Source: Pseudonocardia nematodicida (GTDB lineage Bacteria; Actinomycetota; Actinomycetes; Mycobacteriales; Pseudonocardiaceae). From it: a stretch of 64,000 bases of DNA. Position numbers and translations under genes: made by a program. The notes under the pieces were generated by a model. The model was not told the DNA's origin and made no database searches. It worked only from the letters and a program-made list of their open reading frames with translations. Shown here in pieces: positions 37,158 to 45,035 of the stretch; the stretch's first letter is position 1, and every line of letters starts with the position of its first letter. The stretch lies in assembly GCF_040105385.1 (NCBI RefSeq), contig NZ_JBEDNQ010000003.1:310001-374000 (forward strand), read 5' to 3'.

Positions 37158-38672
37158 ATGACCAGCGAGATCGGCGGTCTGCCGGACAAGTTCGCCACGC
37201 TCGGACTCACCTTCGACGACGTCCTGCTCCTCCCCGCGGAGTCGGACGTGATCCCCAGCTCCGCCGATACCTCCAGTCAGGTGACCCGGCGCGTCCGCGT
37301 CCAGGTCCCGCTGGTCTCGTCGCCGATGGACACTGTGACCGAGTCGCGGATGGCCATCGCGATGGCCCGGGCCGGCGGCCTGGGCGTGCTGCACCGCAAC
37401 CTCTCGCCCGAGGCCCAGGCGGCCCAGGCGGAGGTCGTCAAGCGGTCCGAGGCCGGGATGGTCACCGACCCGGTGACCTGCGCGCCGGACGCCACCCTGG
37501 CCGACGTCGACGCGCTGTGCGCCAAGTTCCGGATCTCCGGCGTCCCGGTGACCGACGGGGACGGGCGGCTGGTCGGGATCATCACCAACCGGGACATGCG
37601 CTACGAGGTCGACTACGACCGGCCGGTCTCGGAGGTCATGACCCGGGCACCGCTGGTGACCGCGAAGGTCGGCGTCACCGCGGAGGCCGCGCTGGGCCTG
37701 CTGCGCCGGCACAAGCTGGAGAAGCTGCCGATCGTCGACGGCGACGACGGGCTGCGCGGGCTCATCACGATCAAGGACTTCAACAAGACCGAGCAGTACC
37801 CGCACGCCACCAAGGACCCGGACGGCCGCCTGGTCGTCGCGGCGGCGGTCGGGGTCGGTGACGACGCCTACGCGCGCTCCATGCAGCTCGTCGAGGCCGG
37901 CGTGGACGTGCTCATGGTCGACACCGCGCACGGTCACTCCCGGCGGGTGCTCGAGACCGTGGCCAAGCTGCGCGCCGAGGTCGGCGAGCAGGTCGACGTC
38001 GTCGGCGGGAACGTCGCCACCTACGAGGGCGCCCGCGCGCTGGTCGAGGCCGGCGCGGACGCGGTGAAGGTCGGCGTCGGGCCGGGGTCGATCTGCACCA
38101 CCCGGGTGGTCGCCGGCGTCGGCGCCCCGCAGATCACCGCGATCTACGAGGCGACCCGGGCGTGTGCCCCGGCCGGCGTCCCGGTGATCGGCGACGGCGG
38201 CATCCAGTACTCCGGCGACGTCGCCAAGGCGATCGCGGCCGGCGCGTCCACGGTGATGCTGGGCTCGTTGCTCGCCGGGACCGCGGAGTCGCCCGGTGAG
38301 GTCGTGCTCGTCGGTGGCAAGCAGTTCAAGACCTACCGCGGCATGGGCTCGCTGGGCGCCATGCAGGGCAGGGCCGGCGCCTCGGCGGGCCGGTCCTACT
38401 CCAAGGACCGCTACGCCCAGGACGACGTGCTCTCCGAGGACAAGCTCGTCCCGGAGGGCATCGAGGGGCGGATCCCGTTCCGCGGGCCGCTGTCGTCGGT
38501 GGTGCACCAGCTCTCCGGCGGGCTGCGCTCCGGCATGGGCTACGTCGGCGCGCAGACGATCGAGCACCTGCAGCAGGCGCGGCTGGTGCGGATCACCGCG
38601 GCCGGGCTGAAGGAGAGCCACCCGCACGACATCACGATGACGGTGGAAGCGCCGAACTACGCCGCGCGGTGA
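37158..38672 (+). CDS. guaB: IMP dehydrogenase (GuaB2-type)
   Basis: Oxidises IMP to XMP with NAD+, the committed step of guanine nucleotide synthesis. The protein is 504 residues. The catalytic Cys is C313 in GPGSICTTRVVAGVG. Two CBS domains lie around residues 100-215 (DPVTCAPDATLADV and APLVTAKVGVTAEA). The flap and monovalent-cation loops (YRGMGSLGAMQ, Arg/Tyr dyad region YSKDRY) are intact. ATG 37158 gives the conserved start GLPDKFATLGLTFDDVLLLP. Matches Rv3411c by position; guaB3 follows 0.7 kb downstream. Confidence 0.97.
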   Translation: MTSEIGGLPDKFATLGLTFDDVLLLPAESDVIPSSADTSSQVTRRVRVQVPLVSSPMDTVTESRMAIAMARAGGLGVLHRNLSPEAQAAQAEVVKRSEAGMVTDPVTCAPDATLADVDALCAKFRISGVPVTDGDGRLVGIITNRDMRYEVDYDRPVSEVMTRAPLVTAKVGVTAEAALGLLRRHKLEKLPIVDGDDGLRGLITIKDFNKTEQYPHATKDPDGRLVVAAAVGVGDDAYARSMQLVEAGVDVLMVDTAHGHSRRVLETVAKLRAEVGEQVDVVGGNVATYEGARALVEAGADAVKVGVGPGSICTTRVVAGVGAPQITAIYEATRACAPAGVPVIGDGGIQYSGDVAKAIAAGASTVMLGSLLAGTAESPGEVVLVGGKQFKTYRGMGSLGAMQGRAGASAGRSYSKDRYAQDDVLSEDKLVPEGIEGRIPFRGPLSSVVHQLSGGLRSGMGYVGAQTIEHLQQARLVRITAAGLKESHPHDITMTVEAPNYAAR

Positions 38673-38673
38673 G

Positions 38674-38692
38674 TGGTACCGGATCGGTACCA
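38674..38692 (+). promoter_or_regulatory. Toxin-antitoxin operator over the -10 box
   Basis: Inverted repeat TGGTACCG-GAT-CGGTACCA with 8-bp arms lies 2 nt after the guaB stop. Its right arm overlaps the TACCAT -10 box (38688-38693), which is 6 nt before the antitoxin ATG. This is the classical arrangement for autorepression by a ribbon-helix-helix antitoxin. Confidence 0.75.
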
Positions 38693-38699
38693 TCGCCGC

Positions 38700-38906
38700 A
38701 TGGCCATGAACGTCCGCTTCTCCGACGAGGAAACCGAGCAGCTCCGTGACCGTGCCCGGGCCGAGGGACGCTCGATGGGCGAGGTCACGCGGGCTGCGGT
38801 GCGGGAGTACCTGCAGCGGCACGGCCACCAGGACCGGGTCGCCGAGGTCCTGGCCGATCTGGCCCCGCGCCGGAGTGAGCTGCTGCGCCGGCTGGGCGAG
38901 GCGTGA
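38700..38906 (+). CDS. Ribbon-helix-helix antitoxin of a Doc-type pair
   Basis: A 68-residue protein. The N-terminal MNVRFSDEETEQLRDRARAEGRSMGEVTRAAVREYL fits a MetJ/Arc/CopG-type ribbon-helix-helix DNA-binding domain. The C-terminal HGHQDRVAEVLADLAPRRSELLRRLGEA should neutralise the toxin. The gene appears leaderless, its stop overlaps the toxin start (GTGA), and a palindromic operator covers its promoter. The pair is inserted between guaB and guaB3. Confidence 0.85.
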   Translation: MAMNVRFSDEETEQLRDRARAEGRSMGEVTRAAVREYLQRHGHQDRVAEVLADLAPRRSELLRRLGEA

Positions 38907-39292
38907 CCGAGTACCTCACGCTCGACTCCCTCCTGCAGGTCGCCGAGGCCGCCATCGACGGTCAGGTCCAGGTCCGCGACCACGGGCTGCTCGAATCCGC
39001 CGTCGCCCGGCCACGGGCCACGGTCTTCGGCGCCGACGCGTACCCGACCCTCGCGGAGAAGGCGGCTGCGCTGCTGGAGTCGCTGGTGCGCAACCACGCG
39101 CTCGTGGACGGGAACAAGCGGCTCGGCTGGCTCGCGACGGAGACCTTCCTCGCGCTCAACGGCGTGCGGGTGGGAGCCGACGACGATCCGATCTTCGAAC
39201 TCGTCATCGGAGTGGCCGAGGGGCGGTTCTCCGGAGTTCCCGCTCTGGCCGAGGCCCTCGCCGATCTCACGGAACCCGGCGCGAGCCGGTAG
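38903..39292 (+). CDS. doc: Fic/Doc-family death-on-curing toxin
   Basis: A 129-residue Doc-like toxin. The Fic motif is H65-ALVDGNKR73, matching HxFx(D/N)xNKR except Leu for Phe. Like Doc it has Lys rather than the glycine pair of adenylylating Fic proteins, so phosphorylation of EF-Tu is the expected activity. The N-terminal RDHGLLESAVARPRATVFG is the usual Doc start region. GTG 38903 overlaps the antitoxin stop. Position beside guaB3 is noteworthy, as M. tuberculosis also has a toxin-antitoxin pair near guaB3, though of another family. Confidence 0.9.
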   Translation: MTEYLTLDSLLQVAEAAIDGQVQVRDHGLLESAVARPRATVFGADAYPTLAEKAAALLESLVRNHALVDGNKRLGWLATETFLALNGVRVGADDDPIFELVIGVAEGRFSGVPALAEALADLTEPGASR

Positions 39293-39389
39293 CGGATCTC
39301 CCGCCACCATCGGCCTGCTCCATCGCGGGCGTCCAGGCACACAGCGGGCCTGAGGAGCGCTGCCGGGCGCACCGCTTAGGGTGTGCGGT

Positions 39390-40514
39390 GTGCGTGACCT
39401 CGTGGAGATCGGGATGGGCCGGGAGGCCCGTCGTGCGTACGACCTCGACCAGATCGAGATCGTCCCGTCGCGGCGGACCCGCAGCTCGAAGGCGGTGTCG
39501 ACCGCGTGGCAGCTGGACGCCTACCGGTTCGACATCCCGCTGATGACCCACCCGACCGACGCCGTGGTGTCGCCGTCGTCGGCGGTGCGGATCAGCGAGC
39601 TCGGTGGGCTGGGCGTGCTGAACGCCGAGGGCATCTGGGCCCGGCACGCGGACGCCGAGGGCGCCATGGCGAAGGTGATCGAGGCCGCGACCGGCGACGA
39701 GCCCGACTCCGCGCTCGCGGTGCTGCAGGAGCTCCAGCAGGCACCGATCCAGAACGACCTGATCGTCGAGGCGCTGCGCCCGCTGCGCGACGGCTCGCAC
39801 ACGGTCGCCGCCCGGGTGAGCCCGCAACGGGCCCGTGAGCTCACCCCCGCGCTGCTCGCCGCCGGCGTCGAGGTGCTGATCGTCCAGGGGACGATCATCT
39901 CCGCCGAGCACGTCTCGAACGACGAGCCTCTCAACCTCAAGGACTTCATCAACGACCTCGACGTCCCGGTGGTCGCCGGCGGGGTCGGTGACTACCGCAC
40001 CGCGCTGCACCTGATGCGCACCGGTGCCGCCGGTGTGATCGTCGGCTACGGCCAGTCCACCGCCACCACCACCGACGACGTGCTCGGCGTCGGCGTGCCG
40101 ATGGCGACCGCGATCGTCGACGCCGCCGCGGCGCGGCGGGACTACCTCGACGAGACCGGCGGCCGGTACGTGCACGTGATCGCCGACGGCGGGATCGGCA
40201 CCTCCGGCGACATCGCCCGCGCCATGGCCTGCGGCGCGGACGCCGTCATGCTCGGCGAGCAGCTCGCCGAGGCGACCGAGGCGCCGGCCGGTGGGCTGTA
40301 CTGGACGTCGTCGGCCGCGCACCCGTCGCTGCCGCGGTCGGAGATCACCGGGCTGGCCCGGTCCGGGCGGTCGCTGGAGCAGGTCCTGTTCGGACCGACC
40401 GACAGCCCGTACGGCACCACGAACCTGTTCGGGGCGCTGCGGCGGGCGATGGCGAAGACGGGGTACTCGGATCTCAAGGAGTTCCAGCGGGTGGGGTTGA
40501 ACCTGCGAACCTGA
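39390..40514 (+). CDS. guaB3: GuaB3, IMP dehydrogenase-family protein
   Basis: A 374-residue TIM-barrel protein of the IMPDH/GMPR superfamily without CBS domains. It has YDLDQIEIVPSRRTRSS at the N-terminus and IADGGIGTSGDIARAMACGADAVMLG for phosphate binding. The loop that holds the catalytic Cys in GuaB reads GYGQSTATTTDD here, with no Cys, so it cannot perform standard IMPDH chemistry. The role of actinobacterial GuaB3 is unsettled. GTG 39390 follows TAGGGT by 7 nt (leaderless) and gives the length of Rv3410c; GTG 39381 overlaps the -10. Confidence 0.93.
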   Translation: MRDLVEIGMGREARRAYDLDQIEIVPSRRTRSSKAVSTAWQLDAYRFDIPLMTHPTDAVVSPSSAVRISELGGLGVLNAEGIWARHADAEGAMAKVIEAATGDEPDSALAVLQELQQAPIQNDLIVEALRPLRDGSHTVAARVSPQRARELTPALLAAGVEVLIVQGTIISAEHVSNDEPLNLKDFINDLDVPVVAGGVGDYRTALHLMRTGAAGVIVGYGQSTATTTDDVLGVGVPMATAIVDAAAARRDYLDETGGRYVHVIADGGIGTSGDIARAMACGADAVMLGEQLAEATEAPAGGLYWTSSAAHPSLPRSEITGLARSGRSLEQVLFGPTDSPYGTTNLFGALRRAMAKTGYSDLKEFQRVGLNLRT

Positions 40515-40642
40515 CTTCGACGAAGTCGACAATCTTAGAGGTTCAATAGCGTCGAGGTCCCGATTGAGCCGCCAAGATTGGGTTCATGGAGTCTCTGCCG
40601 AAGCGGTAGCGCACCTCATGGCTGACGGTCGGTGTCGAGTCG

Positions 40643-41968
40643 GTGTGCGTGGTCGACGTTCCTCCCATCCGCAGCGGATTCGTCCAGACGAGTTCCGGTC
40701 GGGTGCTCGTGCGCGCTGGTCCGACGAACCGCGCTGTCATCGGCGAGGATCTCGTTGCTTTCGTGACCGAACGTTCCACCGTGCCGACGGAGGACCGGGT
40801 GGTTGCCGACGCGACATTCGACGATCTGGACGAGGAGGTCGTCCGGGTATTCCTCCGTTCCCGTCTCTCCCGGAACAGGGTCGACCTCCGCACCGGCCTG
40901 AGGGATCTCGGCTTCCTGAACGAAGGGCGGCCGACACTCGCCTGCGTTCTGTTGTTCGGCAAGGAGCCCCGGTCGAACCGTCGCCGGTACGGGATCGATC
41001 TGCTGCGGTTCGAGGGCCGGGCGGCTGACAAACATGTCCTCCGGGACCGCCGTCAGATGGACGGCCGTCTGCCCGACCTCGTCGACATCGCGGATCGGGC
41101 GGTGTACGAGACGATGCGCCGGGACGCCGTCGTTCGCGGCATGATCCGGGAGGAGGTCCCGGAGTATCCGCCGGTGGCGATCCGGGAGGCGTTGCTCAAT
41201 GCGGTCGGGCACCGGGACTACTCGGAAGCGGGTTCCGCGATCCAGATCCGGATCTTCGACGACCGCGTCGAGATCGAGTCACCCGGCGCGCTGCCAGGGC
41301 CGGTGACGATCGACAATCTCAAGGAGGCCCAGTACAGCCGGAACGCTCGGTTGATGGACACCTTCCACGAACTCGATCTCGTCGAGGAGGCGGGTGAGGG
41401 GATTGGTCGCATCTTCGATGCGATGGACGAGGCGCTCCTCGAGGCGCCGGTCTTCGTGGAGACGGCCGGTGGTTTCGTCGTGCAGTTGGGCGGAGGTGGA
41501 GCCCTCCGGGCCGAGGACCGGTTGTGGCTGCAGAGCCTGCACGACCTTCCTCCTGGACCTCACGGACGAGTGGCTCTCGTCCAGGCTCGGAATCGGGGTT
41601 CCGTCTCGAACGAGGCGTTGCGCGCGGCACGGGCGATGACCTCGGCGGAGGCGCGCGAGACGCTGCACACCCTTGTCGTCCGTGGACACCTGGCAGCGCG
41701 CGGGACCGGGCGGGGCACCTACTACGTACTCGACGGCCGCGCTGCCGACGAGGACAGCTCCACATCCCCGACCGATCGGATGACGGCTGTCGTGTCTCAC
41801 GCCCGGCGGGTCGGCGCCGTTGCGAATCGGGACGTGCGCGGACTGCTGGGCATCTCGCGGGTCGAGGCGTTGGGCCTGCTCGATCGAGCCGTCGCGGCAG
41901 GTCTGCTGGTGGCCGAGGGAAATCGGCGTGCCCGACGGTACCTCCCGGCCCCGCCTCAACGGTCGTGA
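40643..41968 (+). pseudogene. 5'-truncated AlbA_2/RecG-like ATP-binding protein
   Basis: An open frame of 441 residues. It starts inside what should be the AlbA_2 (Schlafen-type) DNA-binding domain: VVDVPPIRSGFVQTSSGRVLVRAGPTNR is the end of that domain. A stop at 40607 and the end of guaB3 leave no room for its beginning. A HATPase_c_4 domain follows (AIREALLNAVGHRDYSEAG, RIFDDRVEIESPGALPGPV, EEAGEGIGRIFDAM), then two winged-helix domains. Codons are less GC-rich at third positions than neighbours, suggesting transfer. It may be a remnant, or a short form translated from GTG 40643. Confidence 0.7.
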
Positions 41969-42001
41969 GCTGTGGCCGGTGTGCGACACCGCGTCTCTGG
42001 C

Positions 42002-42505
42002 TCAGGCCGTCTGTATCGCGCCCGTGACCGCCCCGACGAACTCCACCGCCCGCTCCCGCAGCCCGGCCCGTCGCTCGTCGACGGTCGTGCCCGGGGTCGG
42101 CTTGAGCGCAGCGGTGGCCGTCTCCACCCGCACGTGCTGCGCGCACGCGAGGTCGGCACAGATGTAGGTGCCGACGGTGTCGCCCTGACGTCCGGCGGCG
42201 CCCTTGCGTGGCGCGGCGAACAGCGCCACCCCGCCCACCGTGTGCGTGGTCCGGCAGAGCGCGCACATCGCGGCCGCCCGGGCGCCGCCGGCCGAGGAGC
42301 GCAGCCCGATCCCGACCGGGCCGTCGTCGGTCGGCACGAGCAGCGCGCCGCGTTCCGGTGCCTTCGGGTCGAGCCACCCGTGGACGTCGTCGAGCTGGTC
42401 GGGATCGAGGTCGCGGACCCAGGCGGGCAGGGTCATCCGGTTCGCCTCGCCTTTGGACACGTTGGTCATGGCGCGGCGGATCCGGGTCTCGTTCGTGCTG
42501 GTCAC
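42002..42505 (-). CDS. FBP-domain treble-clef zinc-finger protein
   Basis: A 167-residue protein of the actinobacterial FBP (elongation factor G-binding-like) family. Its N-terminal pattern is TRIRRAMTNVSKGEANRMTLPAW. Two metal-ligand clusters, CALCRTTH and CADLACAQH, form a treble-clef zinc finger near the centre. The Ala/Arg-rich C-terminus is helical. GTG 42505 follows TACCGT by 8 nt on the minus strand, a leaderless pattern, and gives the complete N-terminal motif. The ORF converges with the truncated AlbA gene. A ribosome/EF-G role is known only for distant homologues. Confidence 0.85.
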   Translation of the reverse strand: MTSTNETRIRRAMTNVSKGEANRMTLPAWVRDLDPDQLDDVHGWLDPKAPERGALLVPTDDGPVGIGLRSSAGGARAAAMCALCRTTHTVGGVALFAAPRKGAAGRQGDTVGTYICADLACAQHVRVETATAALKPTPGTTVDERRAGLRERAVEFVGAVTGAIQTA

Positions 42506-42596
42506 GTGCGCCCACGGTAGCGGCGCCGTCGAGCCCGGTCGAACGGATTCCACCGGGGGGTACGGTCGCCGTCGGAGGAGCGAGGGGAGTGCAGCC

Positions 42597-43031
42597 GTGA
42601 GCAGTCCGACCGCCGGGGCCGCGATGGGCGGCGGCCGTGCCTTCGTCGACGCCACGGGAACGCCGGTACCGCTGCGTGGGCCGATCCGGCAGGTCGTCGC
42701 GACCGATCCCGATGTCGGCGCCTTGTTGCTCGAGCTCGGCGCCCGGGTCGTCGGCTGCGCCGGCGTGCTCGACGGCGTCGACCCGGTCGGCCCGGACCGT
42801 GCACCGGACCTGGCCGCGGTGTCCGCGCTCCGGCCGGACGCGATCATCACCGGGATCTCCGGCGGACGGCACGATCTCGCGGAGGCCGCCCTGCTCGGGC
42901 GGTTGCAACAGGTCGCCGCGGTGATCGCGGTCGACCTGGGCCGGCGGGCCGCCGCCGCGGCGGACCTGCGCGCGCTGCTCGGCCCGGTGCAGCCACCCCC
43001 GCACCGCTCCCGCGGCCGCCACGAGGACTGA
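42597..43031 (+). CDS. Single-lobe periplasmic-binding-like protein
   Basis: A 144-residue protein that resembles only the N-terminal lobe of siderophore/cobalamin (FhuD/BtuF) binding proteins. It reads FVDATGTPVPLRGPIRQVVATDPDVGALLLELGARVVGC, then VSALRPDAIITG and a C-terminal helix. It has no signal peptide, no lipobox and no second lobe. GTG 42597 has GAGGGGAG 8 nt upstream, so translation is likely. It may be a degraded transporter gene or a cytoplasmic derivative; no transporter partners are adjacent. A strong hairpin follows immediately. Confidence 0.6.
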   Translation: MSSPTAGAAMGGGRAFVDATGTPVPLRGPIRQVVATDPDVGALLLELGARVVGCAGVLDGVDPVGPDRAPDLAAVSALRPDAIITGISGGRHDLAEAALLGRLQQVAAVIAVDLGRRAAAAADLRALLGPVQPPPHRSRGRHED

Positions 43032-43032
43032 A

Positions 43033-43092
43033 CGCGATCCGGTTCGGAGAACGCGCTCCCGATCGGAACCGCGTTCTCCGAACCGGATCGCG
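43033..43092. terminator. 23-bp perfect hairpin between convergent genes
   Basis: Perfect 23-bp arms (43033-43055 and 43070-43092) with a 14-nt loop begin 1 nt after the stop of the binding-like gene and end 12 nt before the exporter permease stop. It is the longest perfect stem noticed in the window, and probably a bidirectional terminator. Confidence 0.85.
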
Positions 43093-43104
43093 GACGGCGC
43101 CTGG

Positions 43105-43914
43105 TCAGATCGTGGCGCCGCGGATCGCGCGGACGCCGACGGTCAGCCCGACGGCGGCCGTCGCCACCGCGGCGGCGAAGCCCCACCCGACGGCCGGGTC
43201 GGCCAGGGTCCCGGCGAACAGCACCCGTTCGGCGTCGACGATGTAGGTCAGCGGGTTCACCATCGACGCGATCCGCATCCACTCCGGACCGGTCTCCAGC
43301 GGCAGCATCATCCCGGAGAGGATCAGCAGCGGGAACAGCAGCGACTGCTGCACCGCCCAGAAGATCCACTCGGTCTTCCGGGCCGCGATCGCGAGCGCAT
43401 AGGACAGCGCGCCCACCCCGACCCCGAAGATCCCCAGCAGGACGAGCCCGACGAGCACGTGCAGCGGGTACAGCGCGAACCCGAACGGCACCGCGACGAG
43501 CGTGACGATCGCGGCCTGCACGACCAGCGGGGTCAGCTCCTTCAGCGCCCGGCCGACCATCAGCGAGGGCCGGGACAGCGGTGTCGCGAGCATCCGCTCG
43601 AAGGCCCCGGTCATGATCTCGAACTGCAGGTTCGCGCCGGTCATCGACGTCCCGAACATCGTGATCATCACGACGACGCCGGGCAGGAACCACTGCAGTG
43701 ACGACCCGCCGAACGCCCCGGCGTCGCCCGCGATCCCGGACAGCAGCGGTCCGAACAGACCCAGGAAGACCAGCGGCTGGAGCAGCGAGAAGATCAGCGA
43801 GAACGGGTCCCGGACGATCGTCAGCGTCTCCCGCCACCAGACGTTGCGGATGTCGGTGAGCACGCCGGTCGCCCGGGTGCCGGTCGTCGTCCCGGCGGCT
43901 GCCACGGCGGTCAT
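43105..43914 (-). CDS. ABC-2 type exporter permease, DrrB-like
   Basis: Inner-membrane permease of 269 residues with six predicted membrane segments. It shows the DrrB/ABC-2 features VWWRETLTIVRDPFSLIFSLLQPLVFLGLFGPLL and the amphipathic segment FERMLATPLSRPSLMVGRALKEL before the central membrane block. ATG 43914 overlaps the ATPase stop as ATGA. Together with that ATPase it forms a daunorubicin-type multidrug exporter, divergently transcribed from a TetR gene. The substrate is unknown. Confidence 0.93.
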   Translation of the reverse strand: MTAVAAAGTTTGTRATGVLTDIRNVWWRETLTIVRDPFSLIFSLLQPLVFLGLFGPLLSGIAGDAGAFGGSSLQWFLPGVVVMITMFGTSMTGANLQFEIMTGAFERMLATPLSRPSLMVGRALKELTPLVVQAAIVTLVAVPFGFALYPLHVLVGLVLLGIFGVGVGALSYALAIAARKTEWIFWAVQQSLLFPLLILSGMMLPLETGPEWMRIASMVNPLTYIVDAERVLFAGTLADPAVGWGFAAAVATAAVGLTVGVRAIRGATI

Positions 43915-44954
43915 CAGGCTTCTCCTTCGCGCAGGCTGCGGCCGGTGAGGTGCAGGAAGACGTCGTCGAGGGTGGGGCGGCGGGACTCGGCGGCCAGCGC
44001 GTCGACGCCGGCGTCGCGCAGCCGGGCGAGCAGGCCGGGCAGCGCGTGCGCGGCCGCCGGGACGCCGACGGTCAGTGCGCGGCCGTCCGGTGTGGCCCGC
44101 TCCTCGACGGCGGCGGCGTCCGGATCGGAGGTCGGGACCGCCCCGCCACCGCCTCCCGGTGACGGCGGCGTGCCCGCACCGGCGAGCACCGGGACCGCCG
44201 CGGCGGCGAGCACCCGGCGGGCCGCCGCGACGTCGTCCGGCCGGACGGTGACGGTCAGCCGGTCACCGGCCTGCTCGGCCTTGAGCCGCTCCGCGGTGTC
44301 GTCGGCGATCACCCGGCCGTGGTCGATGATCACCACGCGCTCGGCCATCGCGTCGGCCTCGTCGAGGTAGTGCGTGGTGAGGACGATCGTCGTGCCGTGC
44401 TCGGCGCGGACCCGCAGGATGTGCTCCCACAGGTTGGCGCGGTTCTGCGGGTCCATCCCGGTCGAGGGCTCGTCCAGGAACAGCAGCCGCGGGGAGTGGA
44501 TCAGTCCGAGCGCGATGTCGAGGCGGCGCTTCTGCCCGCCGGAGAGCGTGCTGACCTTCCGCAGTGCCAGCCGTTCCAGGTCCAGTGTCCGCAGGAGACG
44601 GTCCGCGGCCTCGATCGACGCGGTCTTCGCCAGGCCGTAGAAGCGGCCCTGCAGCACCAGCTCGTCGCGGACCCGGTAGTTGTGCCCGGCACCGTCCTTC
44701 TGTCCGATGTAGCCGATCCGGCGGCGTACCTCCGCCGGATGTGCGGCGACGTCGAGGCCGGCGACCTCGGCGCGCCCGGAGCTGGGCGGCAGCAGGCTGG
44801 TGAGCATCCGCAGCGTCGTCGACTTCCCCGCGCCGTTGGGGCCGAGGAACGCGACCAGCTCGCCCTCGCCGACGTCGAGGTCGATGCCCCTTACCGCCTC
44901 GACGGTCTCGCGCCCGACCCGGAAGTGCCGGGTCAGGGATTCGGTGTGGATCAA
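43914..44954 (-). CDS. ABC-2 exporter ATPase, DrrA-like
   Basis: ATPase of 346 residues. Walker A is GPNGAGKSTTLRML, the signature is LSGGQKRRLDIALGL and Walker B is LLFLDEPSTGMDPQNR. The H-loop is TTHYLDEAD. The C-terminal DrrA-type domain ends RRPTLDDVFLHLTGRSLREGEA, and a Gly/Pro-rich insert lies in the middle of that domain. TTG 44954 is chosen because AGGAG lies 6 nt upstream and the peptide IHTESLTRHFRVG is the expected start; no ATG or GTG lies nearby in frame. Controlled from the same region as the divergent tetR. Confidence 0.92.
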   Translation of the reverse strand: MIHTESLTRHFRVGRETVEAVRGIDLDVGEGELVAFLGPNGAGKSTTLRMLTSLLPPSSGRAEVAGLDVAAHPAEVRRRIGYIGQKDGAGHNYRVRDELVLQGRFYGLAKTASIEAADRLLRTLDLERLALRKVSTLSGGQKRRLDIALGLIHSPRLLFLDEPSTGMDPQNRANLWEHILRVRAEHGTTIVLTTHYLDEADAMAERVVIIDHGRVIADDTAERLKAEQAGDRLTVTVRPDDVAAARRVLAAAAVPVLAGAGTPPSPGGGGGAVPTSDPDAAAVEERATPDGRALTVGVPAAAHALPGLLARLRDAGVDALAAESRRPTLDDVFLHLTGRSLREGEA

Positions 44955-44970
44955 CGAAGCTCCTCTTCTC

Positions 44971-45011
44971 GTACGCTGTACCGAGTACGGAAGCGATAGG
45001 GTACGCCGTAC
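44971..45011. promoter_or_regulatory. Twin TetR operator palindromes
   Basis: GTACGCTGTAC at 44971-44981 and GTACGCCGTAC at 45001-45011 are each GTAC-N3-GTAC palindromes, exactly 30 bp apart, with a lone GTAC at 44985-44988 between. They fill the 81-bp region between the divergent exporter and TetR genes and should allow control of both. Confidence 0.75.
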
Positions 45012-45035
45012 GGAGAAGGAACGCGAAGGAGATCC

